Below, one piece after another: positions 16,987 through 25,203 of a stretch of 64,000 bases of DNA. The stretch comes from Mesorhizobium comanense (lineage in GTDB: Bacteria > Pseudomonadota > Alphaproteobacteria > Rhizobiales > Rhizobiaceae). Each line of letters starts with the position of its first letter. Within the stretch, counting starts at the first letter, position 1. The notes below the pieces were generated by a model that saw only the letters and a list, made by a program, of their open reading frames with translations, searched no databases and had not been told where the DNA came from. Position numbers and translations under genes: made by a program. The stretch is taken from contig NZ_SCNN01000016.1 in NCBI RefSeq assembly GCF_005503535.1, positions 62,001-126,000 on the forward strand, given 5' to 3'.

Positions 16987-17735
16987 GCGTTCTGTCGCAA
17001 GGCGTCGTCATCGCGGCGTTCCTCGCCTTCTGCCGCATCGGCGCCTGCTTCATGCTGATGCCGGGCCTGTCCAGCGCCCGCGTCCCGGCCCAGGTCCGTC
17101 TGTTCGTGGCGATCGCCGCCACCGGCGGCCTGCTCGCCTTCCTGTGGGACAAGATCTTTCCCTTCGTCGATCCGCGCCCGCAGATCCTGGTGCCGATGAT
17201 CATCTCCGAACTGCTGGTCGGCGGACTGATCGGCGCCATGACGAGGCTCTACATGGAGGGGCTGCGCTTCATGGGCTCGGCCATCGCCATGCTCATCGGC
17301 TATGGCGGCTCCGGCGGGCCGGCCATCGAGGAGCCGGAACCGCAGGCGGCCCTTGCCGCCATCATTTCGTTCTCGGCGCTCCTGATGCTGTTCGTCTTCG
17401 ATTTCGACCACGAGATCATTCGCGCGCTGGTCGCCTCCTACACGGTCGCGCCGGTCAACGTCTTCTTCAACCCGCAGGCGGCGCTCGTCGACATTTCCGA
17501 CACCGTGTCGGACACCTTCTTCCTGGTCATCCGCCTCGGCAGCCCGTTCGTCGCCTACGCCATCCTGGTCAACCTGACGATCGGCTTCGTCAACAAGCTG
17601 ACCCCGCAGATCCCGATCTATTTCATCTCCCAGCCCTTCGTCATCGCCGGCGGCATGCTGATCTTCTATTTCGCCGTTGGCACCATGCTGTCGCTGTTCG
17701 TCGACGGCTTTGTCGACCTGACGCTGGCGAGGTGA
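16983..17735 (+). CDS. fliR: Flagellar export protein FliR
   Basis: A 250-residue inner-membrane protein with about six hydrophobic segments. The N-terminus has the FliR-like FCRIGACFMLMPGLSSARVP, and the C-terminal part the QPFVIAGGMLIFYFAVGTM segment. FliR associates with FliP and FliQ in the export gate. The start is a GTG overlapping the flhA stop (GTGA), giving translational coupling. The next gene begins one base after the stop. Confidence 0.95.
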   Translation: MSVLSQGVVIAAFLAFCRIGACFMLMPGLSSARVPAQVRLFVAIAATGGLLAFLWDKIFPFVDPRPQILVPMIISELLVGGLIGAMTRLYMEGLRFMGSAIAMLIGYGGSGGPAIEEPEPQAALAAIISFSALLMLFVFDFDHEIIRALVASYTVAPVNVFFNPQAALVDISDTVSDTFFLVIRLGSPFVAYAILVNLTIGFVNKLTPQIPIYFISQPFVIAGGMLIFYFAVGTMLSLFVDGFVDLTLAR

Positions 17736-17736
17736 C

Positions 17737-18117
17737 ATGACAAGCCGCAAGGACCGTCTGCGCAAACTGGTGAAGGTGCAGGAACAGCTGAAGGCGCTGC
17801 ACGAAACCCGTCACGCCGGCCATTTGGCGGCGGCCAACGCCGCCGAGACCGAAGCCCGGGAACTGATCGGCCATTTCGACCAGGACAATTCGCTTTCCGG
17901 CCTGTTTCCAGATCTTTATCACAACCGCATCGCCCAGGCGGTGGTGCGCCAGGAAAAGAGCCTGGAAGACGCCAGGCAGGAGGTCGGCCTCATCGCCGCC
18001 GCGACCGCGCGCACCAATATGGTCGAGCGCGCCTACAAGGACGCGCGCAACCGCGACGAGCGCGAACGCTCCGATCGCGAACGGCTGGACCTGATCGCGC
18101 AGAAGCGGCAGGAATAG
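17737..18117 (+). CDS. FliJ-like coiled-coil flagellar protein (putative)
   Basis: A 126-residue highly charged helical protein, rich in Arg, Glu, Gln and Ala, with no membrane segment. Residues 5-50 and 75-126 look like long coiled-coil helices (RDERERSDRERLDLIAQKRQ). It starts one base after fliR. Size, composition and position recall FliJ, the export-ATPase partner, but I see no diagnostic motif and the similarity is by type rather than sequence. A role as export chaperone is inferred from the neighbourhood. Confidence 0.7.
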   Translation: MTSRKDRLRKLVKVQEQLKALHETRHAGHLAAANAAETEARELIGHFDQDNSLSGLFPDLYHNRIAQAVVRQEKSLEDARQEVGLIAAATARTNMVERAYKDARNRDERERSDRERLDLIAQKRQE

Positions 18118-18135
18118 CCGCAACGTTTGACGTGC

Positions 18136-19110
18136 CTATCGGGCGGAGCTTCCGGAAAACAGCTTTGCATGCAGGCGCCGGCGTTTTCTTTCGACCGACC
18201 TCCATGCCGGCGTGAGCGCCGTTGCGACCAACAGCCTGAGCCACCTCAGGGCCCAGAGCGGCGAGGTACGGACAGCCGCGCGCCACCAGCGGCGATAATC
18301 GGGTATGTCGACAAGATGGTCCCAAGGCTTGCAGGCGCCGGAGAAATGCAACAGCCAGGGATCGCGACGCTGCAGTGCGGCGGCGCCCTCGTCGACATAG
18401 TGACGGCGTGTTTCCCGTTCGAGCAGCCAGACCATCGTGTTCCACCTGGGATCGAGCAGGGCAACGCGGCCTCGCAGCAGCAGATTTATGGCGTCCTGGT
18501 CGCGCCAGCGAAACCTGTCCGGGTGGTCGATCACGAGTTGCCCCGCGCGCTCGCCGAACCGTTCGCGGCGAAGGGCGGCCAGATCGAGCAGCAGCATCCC
18601 GGAATTGACATAGGTGCAGTTGTCGGGGTCCCAGCCGAGCGCGTCGCGGACGTGGAGCAAATGGTCGGGGCGGCCGGTGACTTCCTCCTCGGCCAGCGCG
18701 GCATGCAGGCCGAGGTCCTGCACGGCGCCGGCCACCGCACCGCCAAGGTCGGTGGCGAGCAGCGGCCTGACGTCGGCTACCGCCAGCATATCCGCATCCA
18801 GATAGAGAACGCGATCGAGGTCTGGGAGAAACTCGCCGAGTTGCAGACGCAGCAACGCCGCGGGCGTGACATGATCCAGCAGCGCCAGGTCCCGAAACCG
18901 GTTCTCGACGTAACGCACCAACACGCGATGCGGCGCGACCCGCAGCCTTTCCAGGCGCCGGGAGCGGCGGCTGGGCGGCGCATCATGGAATACGTGAAAC
19001 GTCAGCGGCGGCCCGGATGAGAGATGCACCAGCACCGAAGCGATCGTCACGGCCGCCTGATCGACATTCGCGCCGTCGACACAAAGGGCGACGCTGAGAC
19101 AGCTGGTCAT
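18136..19110 (-). CDS. Glycosyltransferase family 8 protein
   Basis: A 324-residue enzyme of the GT8 (LgtC/RfaJ-like) family. The metal-binding DxD is in DRVLYLDADMLAV (about residue 105). YVNSGMLLLDL and the C-terminal LLHFSGACKPW are the other family signatures. GT8 enzymes transfer glucose or galactose from UDP-sugar with retention. No signal peptide is evident, so it acts in the cytoplasm. The start is taken as MTSCLSVAL at 19110; a Met five codons upstream is possible. It is encoded against the flagellar genes on either side, so it is either an envelope-sugar gene parked here or a flagellin/LPS modifier. Confidence 0.88.
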   Translation of the reverse strand: MTSCLSVALCVDGANVDQAAVTIASVLVHLSSGPPLTFHVFHDAPPSRRSRRLERLRVAPHRVLVRYVENRFRDLALLDHVTPAALLRLQLGEFLPDLDRVLYLDADMLAVADVRPLLATDLGGAVAGAVQDLGLHAALAEEEVTGRPDHLLHVRDALGWDPDNCTYVNSGMLLLDLAALRRERFGERAGQLVIDHPDRFRWRDQDAINLLLRGRVALLDPRWNTMVWLLERETRRHYVDEGAAALQRRDPWLLHFSGACKPWDHLVDIPDYRRWWRAAVRTSPLWALRWLRLLVATALTPAWRSVERKRRRLHAKLFSGSSAR

Positions 19111-19481
19111 CTTGATCCGCCTCATGTTCCTGATCGACGCCGCCGCTCTGCGCCCCGAAGCTGACTGGGTGCGGTCAGACAGCGCTTGCTGTCGCCGGCG
19201 AGCGTCCCGACAGCCATGCCAGCGAACAGGCACGCGCCGCGATCTCTACTAGGCGATATCGGAGGCGCCGCAAGCTCAATTGACAGTGGCGCCAAATTTT
19301 CGCGCCGGGTGCTGGAATTCGAGCCTGCCCACGACCGGCATCCTCCACGCCAACAGCCAACGGGAGCGGCCGCATCGCCGCCTCCGCGCTCGGCCTGAAC
19401 CAATCAGCCTTGCCCGCAAGCCTGCCACAAGCTTGTTGAGGCATGGTCTGGCTAAGGAAAACCGGCAAAAGGCGGACTTTC
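19111..19481. other. Intergenic region between the GT8 gene and the FlgJ-like gene
   Basis: A 371-bp stretch between divergent genes with no credible gene. It contains a perfect hairpin gacagc/gctgtc with a gctt loop at 19178-19193. It should hold the promoters for both the GT8 gene (leftward) and the flgJ-like operon (rightward), but I could not fix -35/-10 pairs. Confidence 0.5.
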
Positions 19482-20051
19482 TTGGCTATTTCTCCACCCA
19501 GCGACATCGTCATGGATGTCGCACGAGCCGCGGAGCCGGCGGATATCGAGGCCGCCCGCGCCGCGCTGACCAAGCGCTCGGGCGGCACCGCCGGCACGTT
19601 CTCGGTCGACACGGCGGCATCGGTCGAGGCGGGCTCCATCCTGTCGCGCGCCAGCGCCGACCATGCCGTATCGGCCGATCCGGCCAAGAAGTACAAGAAG
19701 TTCGAGGCGATGGTCCTGCAGACCTTCATCCAGAACATGCTGCCCAAGGACACCGAGGGTGTCTACGGCTCGGGCCTGGCCGGCGACATGTGGAAGTCGC
19801 AGCTCGCCGAGCGCGTCGCCGACGTGATGGCTGATCGCGGCGGCATCGGCATCGCCAAGTCGCTGCTGGCGGACCACTATATGGACGGCAAGCGCAAGGT
19901 ACCGATCGGCCCGATTTCGAATGGGCCCGAAAAGGCCGAGATCGACCAGCAGACCCGCCTGTCCACGTCGCTCGTCCAGGAATTGCAGCGCAAGGCCGCC
20001 AGGTCGATGACCGGCGATGACATAACCATAAAAACAGACATTAAGATCTAG
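19482..20051 (+). CDS. FlgJ-like rod-binding protein (no muramidase domain)
   Basis: A 189-residue protein with the rod-binding domain at about residues 65-130: KYKKFEAMVLQTFIQNMLPK, then GDMWKSQLAERVADVMADRGG. This matches the N-terminal half of enterobacterial FlgJ, which scaffolds rod assembly; the C-terminal glucosaminidase half is absent. I chose the TTG at 19482 because AAGGCGG lies six bases upstream and the resulting N-terminus AISPPSDIVMDVARAAEP suits the rhizobial homologues. The frame is open back to 19443. It is followed by two other flagellar genes on the same strand. Confidence 0.85.
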   Translation: MAISPPSDIVMDVARAAEPADIEAARAALTKRSGGTAGTFSVDTAASVEAGSILSRASADHAVSADPAKKYKKFEAMVLQTFIQNMLPKDTEGVYGSGLAGDMWKSQLAERVADVMADRGGIGIAKSLLADHYMDGKRKVPIGPISNGPEKAEIDQQTRLSTSLVQELQRKAARSMTGDDITIKTDIKI

Positions 20052-20064
20052 ACTGGGAAACACC

Positions 20065-20490
20065 ATGGCTGACACTCCCGACTCCAACGCCAACCTGCCG
20101 GCGCGCACCGCCGCTTCGGAAGCTCAGATCGCGTTCGCGCGGCCCGGCAACCTTGCCGCCATCATCGGCCGCATCGAAGAGGTGGTCGAGGAAGAGACCG
20201 CCGGCATCCGTAATGACACCGCCTACGACCTCAAGGCGTCGAACGCCCGCAAGAGCCGCTACCTCTACGAACTGACCCGCGCCATGCGGGGCGGCAGCGA
20301 AGCCGAGTTCCTCGAACAGCATCGCGAGGGGCTGACGCGCCTGCGCCAGAAGCTGGCGAAAAACGAGGCCGCCATCCTGGCGCATCTGAGCGCCGTCAAC
20401 GAAGTTGCCAGCCTGCTGCGCACCGCCATCCAGCGCGCCGAAACCGACGGCACCTATTCCGCCGGCGAGTTCGGCAGGATGAGAGGCTAG
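20065..20490 (+). CDS. FlgN-like flagellar export chaperone (putative)
   Basis: A 141-residue helical protein of the rhizobial flagellar-locus type. The middle (GNLAAIIGRIEEVVEEETAG, then ELTRAMRG) and the C-terminal helix (NEAAILAHLSAVNEVASLL) suggest a FlgN-like all-helical fold. FlgN keeps FlgK and FlgL soluble before export. The gene lies 13 bp after the flgJ-like gene in the same operon, and its likely clients flgK and flgL are in this window. The assignment rests on fold type and position. Confidence 0.65.
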   Translation: MADTPDSNANLPARTAASEAQIAFARPGNLAAIIGRIEEVVEEETAGIRNDTAYDLKASNARKSRYLYELTRAMRGGSEAEFLEQHREGLTRLRQKLAKNEAAILAHLSAVNEVASLLRTAIQRAETDGTYSAGEFGRMRG

Positions 20491-20510
20491 ATGCCAATCC
20501 CGGGCTCCCC

Positions 20511-21032
20511 ATGATCAAGGTCATCGCCATCGCGGTCTGGATCTGCGCCGCCACGCTCGGCGCGGTGTTCTATTCATTCCAGGCCGCGGGCGAACGCGGC
20601 GTCGGCGAGAAACCCAAACCGATGCTGGGCGGTCTGGACTACGTCAAGACCGACATCATCTCGGTGCCGCTGATCCGCGATTCCAGGATCGGTGGCTACT
20701 TCCTGGCCAAGCTCGTCTACACCGTCGAGCCGGAGCAGATAAAGAAGCTCTCCATCCCGGCCGAGGCGCTGATCACCGACCAGGTCTACAGCTATCTCTA
20801 TGCCCATCCGCAGATCGACTTCACCAAAAGGGAGACGATCGACCTCGATGCCTTCCGGGCCGCGATCCGCGACACCGTCAACACCCGCGTCGGCGCCACA
20901 TTGGTGCATGAGGTGCTCGTCGATCAGGTCAATTTCCTGAGCAAGGATGAAATCCGCGACAACTGGCTGCGCCGCCGGCAGGATGCCAGCACCCCGGCGT
21001 CCGAAGCGCCCAAGCCGGCCAGCGCGCACTGA
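20511..21032 (+). CDS. Single-pass membrane protein, FliL-like position
   Basis: A 173-residue protein with one N-terminal membrane helix (residues 3-25) and a periplasmic domain. The segment GGYFLAKLVYTVEPEQIKKL, then EALITDQVYSYLYAHPQ, has the arrangement of FliL-like basal-body proteins: an N-terminal anchor and a domain with an inhibitory or stator-linked role. The C-terminus is Ala/Pro rich. It is the last gene of the flgJ-like operon, 20 bp after the FlgN-like gene. I am fairly sure it is real and motility-linked, but not that it is FliL. Confidence 0.6.
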   Translation: MIKVIAIAVWICAATLGAVFYSFQAAGERGVGEKPKPMLGGLDYVKTDIISVPLIRDSRIGGYFLAKLVYTVEPEQIKKLSIPAEALITDQVYSYLYAHPQIDFTKRETIDLDAFRAAIRDTVNTRVGATLVHEVLVDQVNFLSKDEIRDNWLRRRQDASTPASEAPKPASAH

Positions 21033-21107
21033 GCGGCCGCCTGCCGTGGGCGCGACGCAGGTGGTTCTGACCGCCGCCGGTATCGGAACCAAGCCCAGCA
21101 ATTCGCG

Positions 21108-21137
21108 TTGACGTAAACGTCAATCCAAAGCTATATG
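21108..21137 (+). promoter_or_regulatory. Promoter with 16-bp palindrome, MerR/LiuR-like site
   Basis: TTGACGT-AA-ACGTCAA (21108-21123) has perfect 7-base arms. Its first six bases also read as a -35 box, and TATATG at 21132-21137 follows after 18 bases, so the operator covers the promoter. The sequence resembles sites reported for MerR-family regulators of fatty-acid and branched-chain amino-acid breakdown (LiuR type). It is 91 bp before the SCP2 gene. Confidence 0.6.
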
Positions 21138-21228
21138 CGGCGGCGATCATGATCGCCAGGGATGCGGCGCGGGCTTCGACAGACCGAGGCGCCGTTGCGG
21201 GATGGATATAACCAAAAAGGAGAACAGC

Positions 21229-21513
21229 GTGAGCGTTCAGGAGATTGCCGAGAAGATCAAGTCGCGCGTGGCCAGCAGCGGCTTCGACCGTTCCGTGAAA
21301 TTCGACACCGGCGCGGACGGCGTCATCGTCATCGACGGCGCGACCGTCTCGAACACCGATGCCCCCACCGACTGCACCATCAAGCTTTCGCTGGACGATC
21401 TGGACTCGCTGATCGCAGGCGACTTGAACCCGACCATGGCGTTCATGACCGGCAAGATCAAGGTCGAAGGCGACATGAGCGTCGCCATGGCGCTGAGCCA
21501 GTTGATCGGCTGA
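21229..21513 (+). CDS. SCP2 sterol-binding-domain protein
   Basis: A 94-residue protein consisting only of an SCP2 domain, a small alpha/beta fold with a lipid-binding tunnel. SVQEIAEKIKSRV at the N-terminus and LDDLDSLIAGDLNPTMAFMTGKIKVEGDM near the C-terminus are the family signatures. It probably binds acyl-CoA or other lipids in the cytoplasm. The GTG at 21229 has AGGAGA seven bases upstream; a start at 21202 lacks this. The palindrome/promoter upstream suggests control with lipid or branched-chain catabolism. A strong terminator follows. Confidence 0.85.
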   Translation: MSVQEIAEKIKSRVASSGFDRSVKFDTGADGVIVIDGATVSNTDAPTDCTIKLSLDDLDSLIAGDLNPTMAFMTGKIKVEGDMSVAMALSQLIG

Positions 21514-21533
21514 AGAGCCGGGCTTGGTCAAAC

Positions 21534-21563
21534 AAAAAACGCCGCCTTTACGGCGGCGTTTTT
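21534..21563 (+). terminator. Rho-independent terminator after the SCP2 gene
   Basis: Stem aacgccgcc (21538-21546) with ggcggcgtt (21552-21560), five-base loop, then a T-run; the A-run on the left makes it work in both directions. It also ends the opposing acetyltransferase operon. Confidence 0.9.
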
Positions 21564-21587
21564 ATTTGATCGATGTTTGGCCCGACC

Positions 21588-22190
21588 TCAGGCTGCCAGC
21601 GTCGACGCCTGCGCCTTCAGCCTGCGGCCGGCCGCCTTGAGCGTGCCCGACGCGCCGTCGAGCGCCCCCTCCACCAGTTCCAGCGCCAGCAGCCGGTGCC
21701 GCTCGTAAGGTCCGGGCATGGCAAGCGCTCCCGTCCTGGCAGCCGAGAAGCCGAAGCGCCCATAGTACGGCGCGTCGCCGACCAGCAGGATGGCCGCGTG
21801 GCCAAGGCGCGCCGCCTCGGCCACGGCATGACGCATCAGCGCCGAACCGATGCCGGCGTTCTTGAGCGACGGATCGACGGCGAGCGGGCCAAGCAGCAGC
21901 GCCGATGCGCCGCCCTCGCCCAGCCTGACGTCCCACAACCGCACAGTGCCCATGACCGCGCCCGAAGCATCGCGCGCAACGAAGGCAAGGCCTTCCGAGG
22001 GCCGGCGGCCACGCCGCAGCTTCTCCGACGATTTTTTCCGCCGCATCGGCCCCATGGCGTCGTCCAGAAGTGCCTCGCGCGAGACAATGTCGGCCGCAGT
22101 CTCGGCAACGATGGCAACGACCCGGCTGTTCTCCCCCTCGAGGGGGGAGAATTCCACCGCACCGTCGACGATCAAATTTGCAATTTCCAT
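21588..22190 (-). CDS. GNAT-family N-acetyltransferase
   Basis: A 200-residue YhbS-like acetyltransferase. The acetyl-CoA binding motif is LAVDPSLKNAGIGSALMRHA (about residue 105), followed by AILLVGDAPYYGRFGFSAAR, which is usual in this subfamily. It transfers acetyl from acetyl-CoA to an amine, target unknown. It lies 140 bp downstream of ornithine decarboxylase on the same strand, a pairing that could mean a polyamine or basic amino acid as acceptor; that is inference from position. A palindrome lies between the two genes. Confidence 0.82.
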   Translation of the reverse strand: MEIANLIVDGAVEFSPLEGENSRVVAIVAETAADIVSREALLDDAMGPMRRKKSSEKLRRGRRPSEGLAFVARDASGAVMGTVRLWDVRLGEGGASALLLGPLAVDPSLKNAGIGSALMRHAVAEAARLGHAAILLVGDAPYYGRFGFSAARTGALAMPGPYERHRLLALELVEGALDGASGTLKAAGRRLKAQASTLAA

Positions 22191-22281
22191 TTCCGCAATC
22201 CCTGGCGAGCGGAGATCTGTTCCACAAGCGAAGCCGGGCGGACGACAAGCGCCCGCGCCGGCTGATCTGATCGATTCTCAA

Positions 22282-22315
22282 TGCATTTTCAGGCAAAGTG
22301 TTGTCCGAAAATGCA
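22282..22315. repeat. Inverted repeat between ODC and the acetyltransferase gene
   Basis: Arms tgcattttc (22282-22290) and gaaaatgca (22307-22315), 16-base loop containing caaagtg. It is similar in style to the rhizobial repeats elsewhere in the window and sits 15 bp past the ODC stop. It may attenuate transcription into the acetyltransferase gene. Confidence 0.55.
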
Positions 22316-22330
22316 CCAAATAAAGAACCG

Positions 22331-23464
22331 TCAGATCACGTAGGATCGGAGAGGCTCGAAGCCGTTGAACGCGACCGCCGAGTAGGTGGTCGTGTAGGCG
22401 CCGGTGCCTTCGATCAGCACCTCGTCGCCAATGGTCAGCGACAAGGGCAGCGGATAGGGCGTCTTCTCGTACATCACGTCGGCCGAATCGCAGGTCGGGC
22501 CGGCGAGCACGCAAGGCGCGGTCTCCGAGCCGTCATGGCGGGTGACCAGCGGATAGCGGATCGCCTCGTCCATGGTCTCGGCCAGGCCGCCGAACTTGCC
22601 GATGTCGAGGAACACCCAGCGCACATTGTCGTTGTCGGCCTTCTTCGAGATCAGCACGACTTCCGACTTGATGACGCCGGCATTGCCGACCATGCCGCGG
22701 CCCGGCTCGATGATCGTCTCGGGAAGCGCGTTGCCGAAATGCTTGCGCAGCGCCGAGAAGATCGCCTGGCCGTAGGCCTGCGCCACCGGCACGTCCTTGA
22801 GGTAACGGGTCGGGAAACCGCCGCCCATGTTGACCATCTTCAGCACGATGCCTTCCTCGGCCAGCGTCGCAAACACCTTCTTGGCGTCGGCGAGCGCGCG
22901 GTCCCAGGCGGTCAGGTCGGTCTGCTGCGAGCCGACATGGAACGACACGCCATAGGCATCGAGGCCGAGGCCCTTGGCATGGCGCAGCACGTCGACGGCC
23001 ATCGCGGGCACGCAACCGAACTTGCGCGACAGCGGCCACTCGGCGCCCTCGCCATCGGTCAGCACGCGGCAGAAGACGCGCGCGCCGGGAGCAACGCGGG
23101 CGATCTTGTCGACTTCCTCGACGCAGTCGACCGCGAACAGCCGGATGCCGAGCTGATAGGCGCGTGCGATGTCACGCTCCTTCTTGATGGTGTTGCCGAA
23201 GGAGATGCGGTCCGCCGGCGCACCGGCGTCCATCGCCATCTCGACTTCGGCAACGGAAGCGGTGTCGAAGGACGAGCCCATCGCAGCAAGGAGGCGCAGG
23301 ATTTCCGGCGCCGGATTTGCTTTCACCGCATAGTAGATCTTGGAATCGGGCAGCGCCTTCTCGAAGGCGCGGAAATTGTCGCGCACGACATCGAGGTCGA
23401 CGACGAGGCAGGGGCCGGACGGACGTCGGGTGGCGAGGAAGTCGAGGATGCGCTGGGTAGCCAT
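22331..23464 (-). CDS. odc: Ornithine/lysine decarboxylase, alanine-racemase-fold type
   Basis: A 377-residue PLP enzyme that decarboxylates ornithine to putrescine (some members also lysine to cadaverine). Lys48 in YYAVKAN forms the Schiff base. SFHVGSQ, EPGRGMVGNAG (phosphate site) and the active-site Cys in GPTCDSADVMY are all present. This fold-III group resembles eukaryotic ODC rather than enterobacterial SpeC. Putrescine made here would feed homospermidine synthase at 50538. It is preceded by an unusually long structured leader and followed by an acetyltransferase gene. Confidence 0.93.
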   Translation of the reverse strand: MATQRILDFLATRRPSGPCLVVDLDVVRDNFRAFEKALPDSKIYYAVKANPAPEILRLLAAMGSSFDTASVAEVEMAMDAGAPADRISFGNTIKKERDIARAYQLGIRLFAVDCVEEVDKIARVAPGARVFCRVLTDGEGAEWPLSRKFGCVPAMAVDVLRHAKGLGLDAYGVSFHVGSQQTDLTAWDRALADAKKVFATLAEEGIVLKMVNMGGGFPTRYLKDVPVAQAYGQAIFSALRKHFGNALPETIIEPGRGMVGNAGVIKSEVVLISKKADNDNVRWVFLDIGKFGGLAETMDEAIRYPLVTRHDGSETAPCVLAGPTCDSADVMYEKTPYPLPLSLTIGDEVLIEGTGAYTTTYSAVAFNGFEPLRSYVI

Positions 23465-23870
23465 CGGGTTTCTCCATCACGCCTTTCGGCGCGCACAAGG
23501 GTGCGGACGCGGGCTGTCGGCCTCGCGAACACGCGGTCAAACAAAGGCGGGACGAAAATTCCATGGAACCAGCCGGTGGAGACCCCGGAACCATGAAACG
23601 CCGTCTCGCGGCGATGAACCTAGCCTTGCCCGGCTTCGGTTCGCTTTGTCTGCCTTGGCTTGGATTGGGAGAACCCCGTTCCGCACTGCCGGCAATGAAG
23701 GTGTGCCTCTTCAGTAACCCCGGTCTTTGGACGACCGGCAGAGAACCAGAAAGGCCCGCACCGTCGTTGCTTCAAGGTGTCCTCGATCTTGTGGTTGGCC
23801 ACTGACCGACTGGAGGGGTTAGCTCCAGTTACCTTACCGATTGCCCTCACCATTCGAGGATCGGCGGACA
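23465..23870 (-). ncRNA. Structured leader of ODC, candidate speF-type RNA
   Basis: Leftward leader of about 400 bases before ODC. It has hairpins at 23809-23829 (arms actggag/ctccagt) and 23720-23738 (arms ccggtc/gaccgg), plus other short self-complementary runs. An open frame on this strand has third-position GC well below that of neighbouring genes, so it looks non-coding. Rhizobiales carry a long RNA motif named speF before ODC-type genes; I judge this to be one, but I cannot align it here. Confidence 0.5.
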
Positions 23871-24004
23871 CCCACAGGCACGTGCGACTTTGGGCAACCG
23901 CGATATAGGAGCGAAGGGTTTCACAATCAATAAAAATCGTATCGCAGGTTGTAAAATTTCCGGCATCGAACAATGTAGGTGGAACCGTATCCGGATATCG
24001 AACG

Positions 24005-25201
24005 ATGACAGGCACGCACGGCCCTCTCAATGCCTTTCTCGACCTTCGTCAGATGCCGGTCGCGCATGCCGAACTTGGCCCGCTGGCCGGCCTTCGGCTG
24101 GCTGTCAAGGACATCTACGACGTCGCCGGCTATCGCACCGGCTGCGGCAACCCCGGCAAGTACGCCGAAAGCCACGCCGCCTCGCGCACGGCGCCTTCCG
24201 TGCAGATGATTCTCGATGCCGGCGCACGCTTCATCGGCAAGACCCAGACCGACGAGCTGGCCTTCGCGCTGTTCGGTCAGAACTCGCATTTTCCCTTCCC
24301 GGTGAACCCGGCCGCGCCCGACCGCGTCACCGGCGGCTCCTCCTCGGGCTCGGCTGCGGCGGTGGCCGGCAGGCTGGCCGACATCGCCACCGGGTCCGAC
24401 ACCGGCGGCTCGATCCGCGCACCGGCGAGTTTCTGCGGCCTGATCGGCCTGCGCGCCACCCATGGCCGCATCTCGCTCGACGGCACGATGAAGCTTGCGC
24501 CGAGCTTCGACACGTTCGGCTGGTTCGCCGACGATATCGAGACCTACGAGACGGTCGGCAAACTGCTGCTCGGCCGCGACCCGCATCATCATCCTTTGGA
24601 CCGCCCGCTGACGCTGGGCTGGCTGGACGAGATGGTCGCAAGGCCGGCGCTGGCGGAATATGCCGGAATGAAGGCGCTGGCGAGTTCCGTCTTCGGCGCC
24701 ATGGCGATGCCCACAAGCCGCTTCACCGCCACGCCCGACGAGCTCTACTGGTGCTTTCGCCGGTTGCAGGCCAGGGAGGCCTGGGGCGTGCATGGGCAAT
24801 GGATCACCAGCGGCGAGCGCGGCCTCGGCCCCGGCGTCGAGGAACGCTTCGGCTTCGGCCGCGCCGTCGACGACCGCACGGCGCAGACAGAGAAAGTCCG
24901 GCGGTTGACCTTTCGCGGCGAACTGAGCGCGCTGCTCGGCAGGGACGGCTTCCTCGTCCTGCCGACCGTGCCCGGCCCCGCGCCCTACGTGGACAGCACG
25001 CCGGAGCAGTTCCAGGCCTATCGCGAGCGGGCCTTGCATCTTCTGTGTCTTGCCGGCCTGTCGGGCTTTCCGCAGATCACCTTGCCCATCGGCTCGGTCG
25101 CCGGCGCACCGTTCGGCCTGTCGCTGCTCGGCCCTTCCGGGAGCGACATTGCCCTGATACGGCTCGGCCGAAAACTTCTCGACGCAGCACGAAAGGCCTG
25201 A
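24005..25201 (+). CDS. Amidase-signature family protein
   Basis: A 398-residue amidase. Lys35 in LRLAVKDIYDVAG, the Gly/Ser stretch TGGSSSGSAAAVAG (residues 109-122) with the cis-Ser, and the nucleophile Ser136 in GSDTGGSIRAP make the Ser-cisSer-Lys triad. It should hydrolyse an amide to acid and ammonia in the cytoplasm; the substrate is not readable. It is short for the family (usually 450-500), lacking part of the C-terminal region. The LysR gene starts three bases after its stop, so the two are co-transcribed. Upstream 23871-24004 is the shared region with the ODC leader. Confidence 0.85.
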   Translation: MTGTHGPLNAFLDLRQMPVAHAELGPLAGLRLAVKDIYDVAGYRTGCGNPGKYAESHAASRTAPSVQMILDAGARFIGKTQTDELAFALFGQNSHFPFPVNPAAPDRVTGGSSSGSAAAVAGRLADIATGSDTGGSIRAPASFCGLIGLRATHGRISLDGTMKLAPSFDTFGWFADDIETYETVGKLLLGRDPHHHPLDRPLTLGWLDEMVARPALAEYAGMKALASSVFGAMAMPTSRFTATPDELYWCFRRLQAREAWGVHGQWITSGERGLGPGVEERFGFGRAVDDRTAQTEKVRRLTFRGELSALLGRDGFLVLPTVPGPAPYVDSTPEQFQAYRERALHLLCLAGLSGFPQITLPIGSVAGAPFGLSLLGPSGSDIALIRLGRKLLDAARKA

Positions 25202-25203
25202 CC

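Noticed and set aside
23620..24030. A 136-codon leftward open frame before ODC
   Set aside because: Third-position GC is low and hairpins coincide with it; better explained as the leader RNA. A short peptide inside it cannot be fully excluded.
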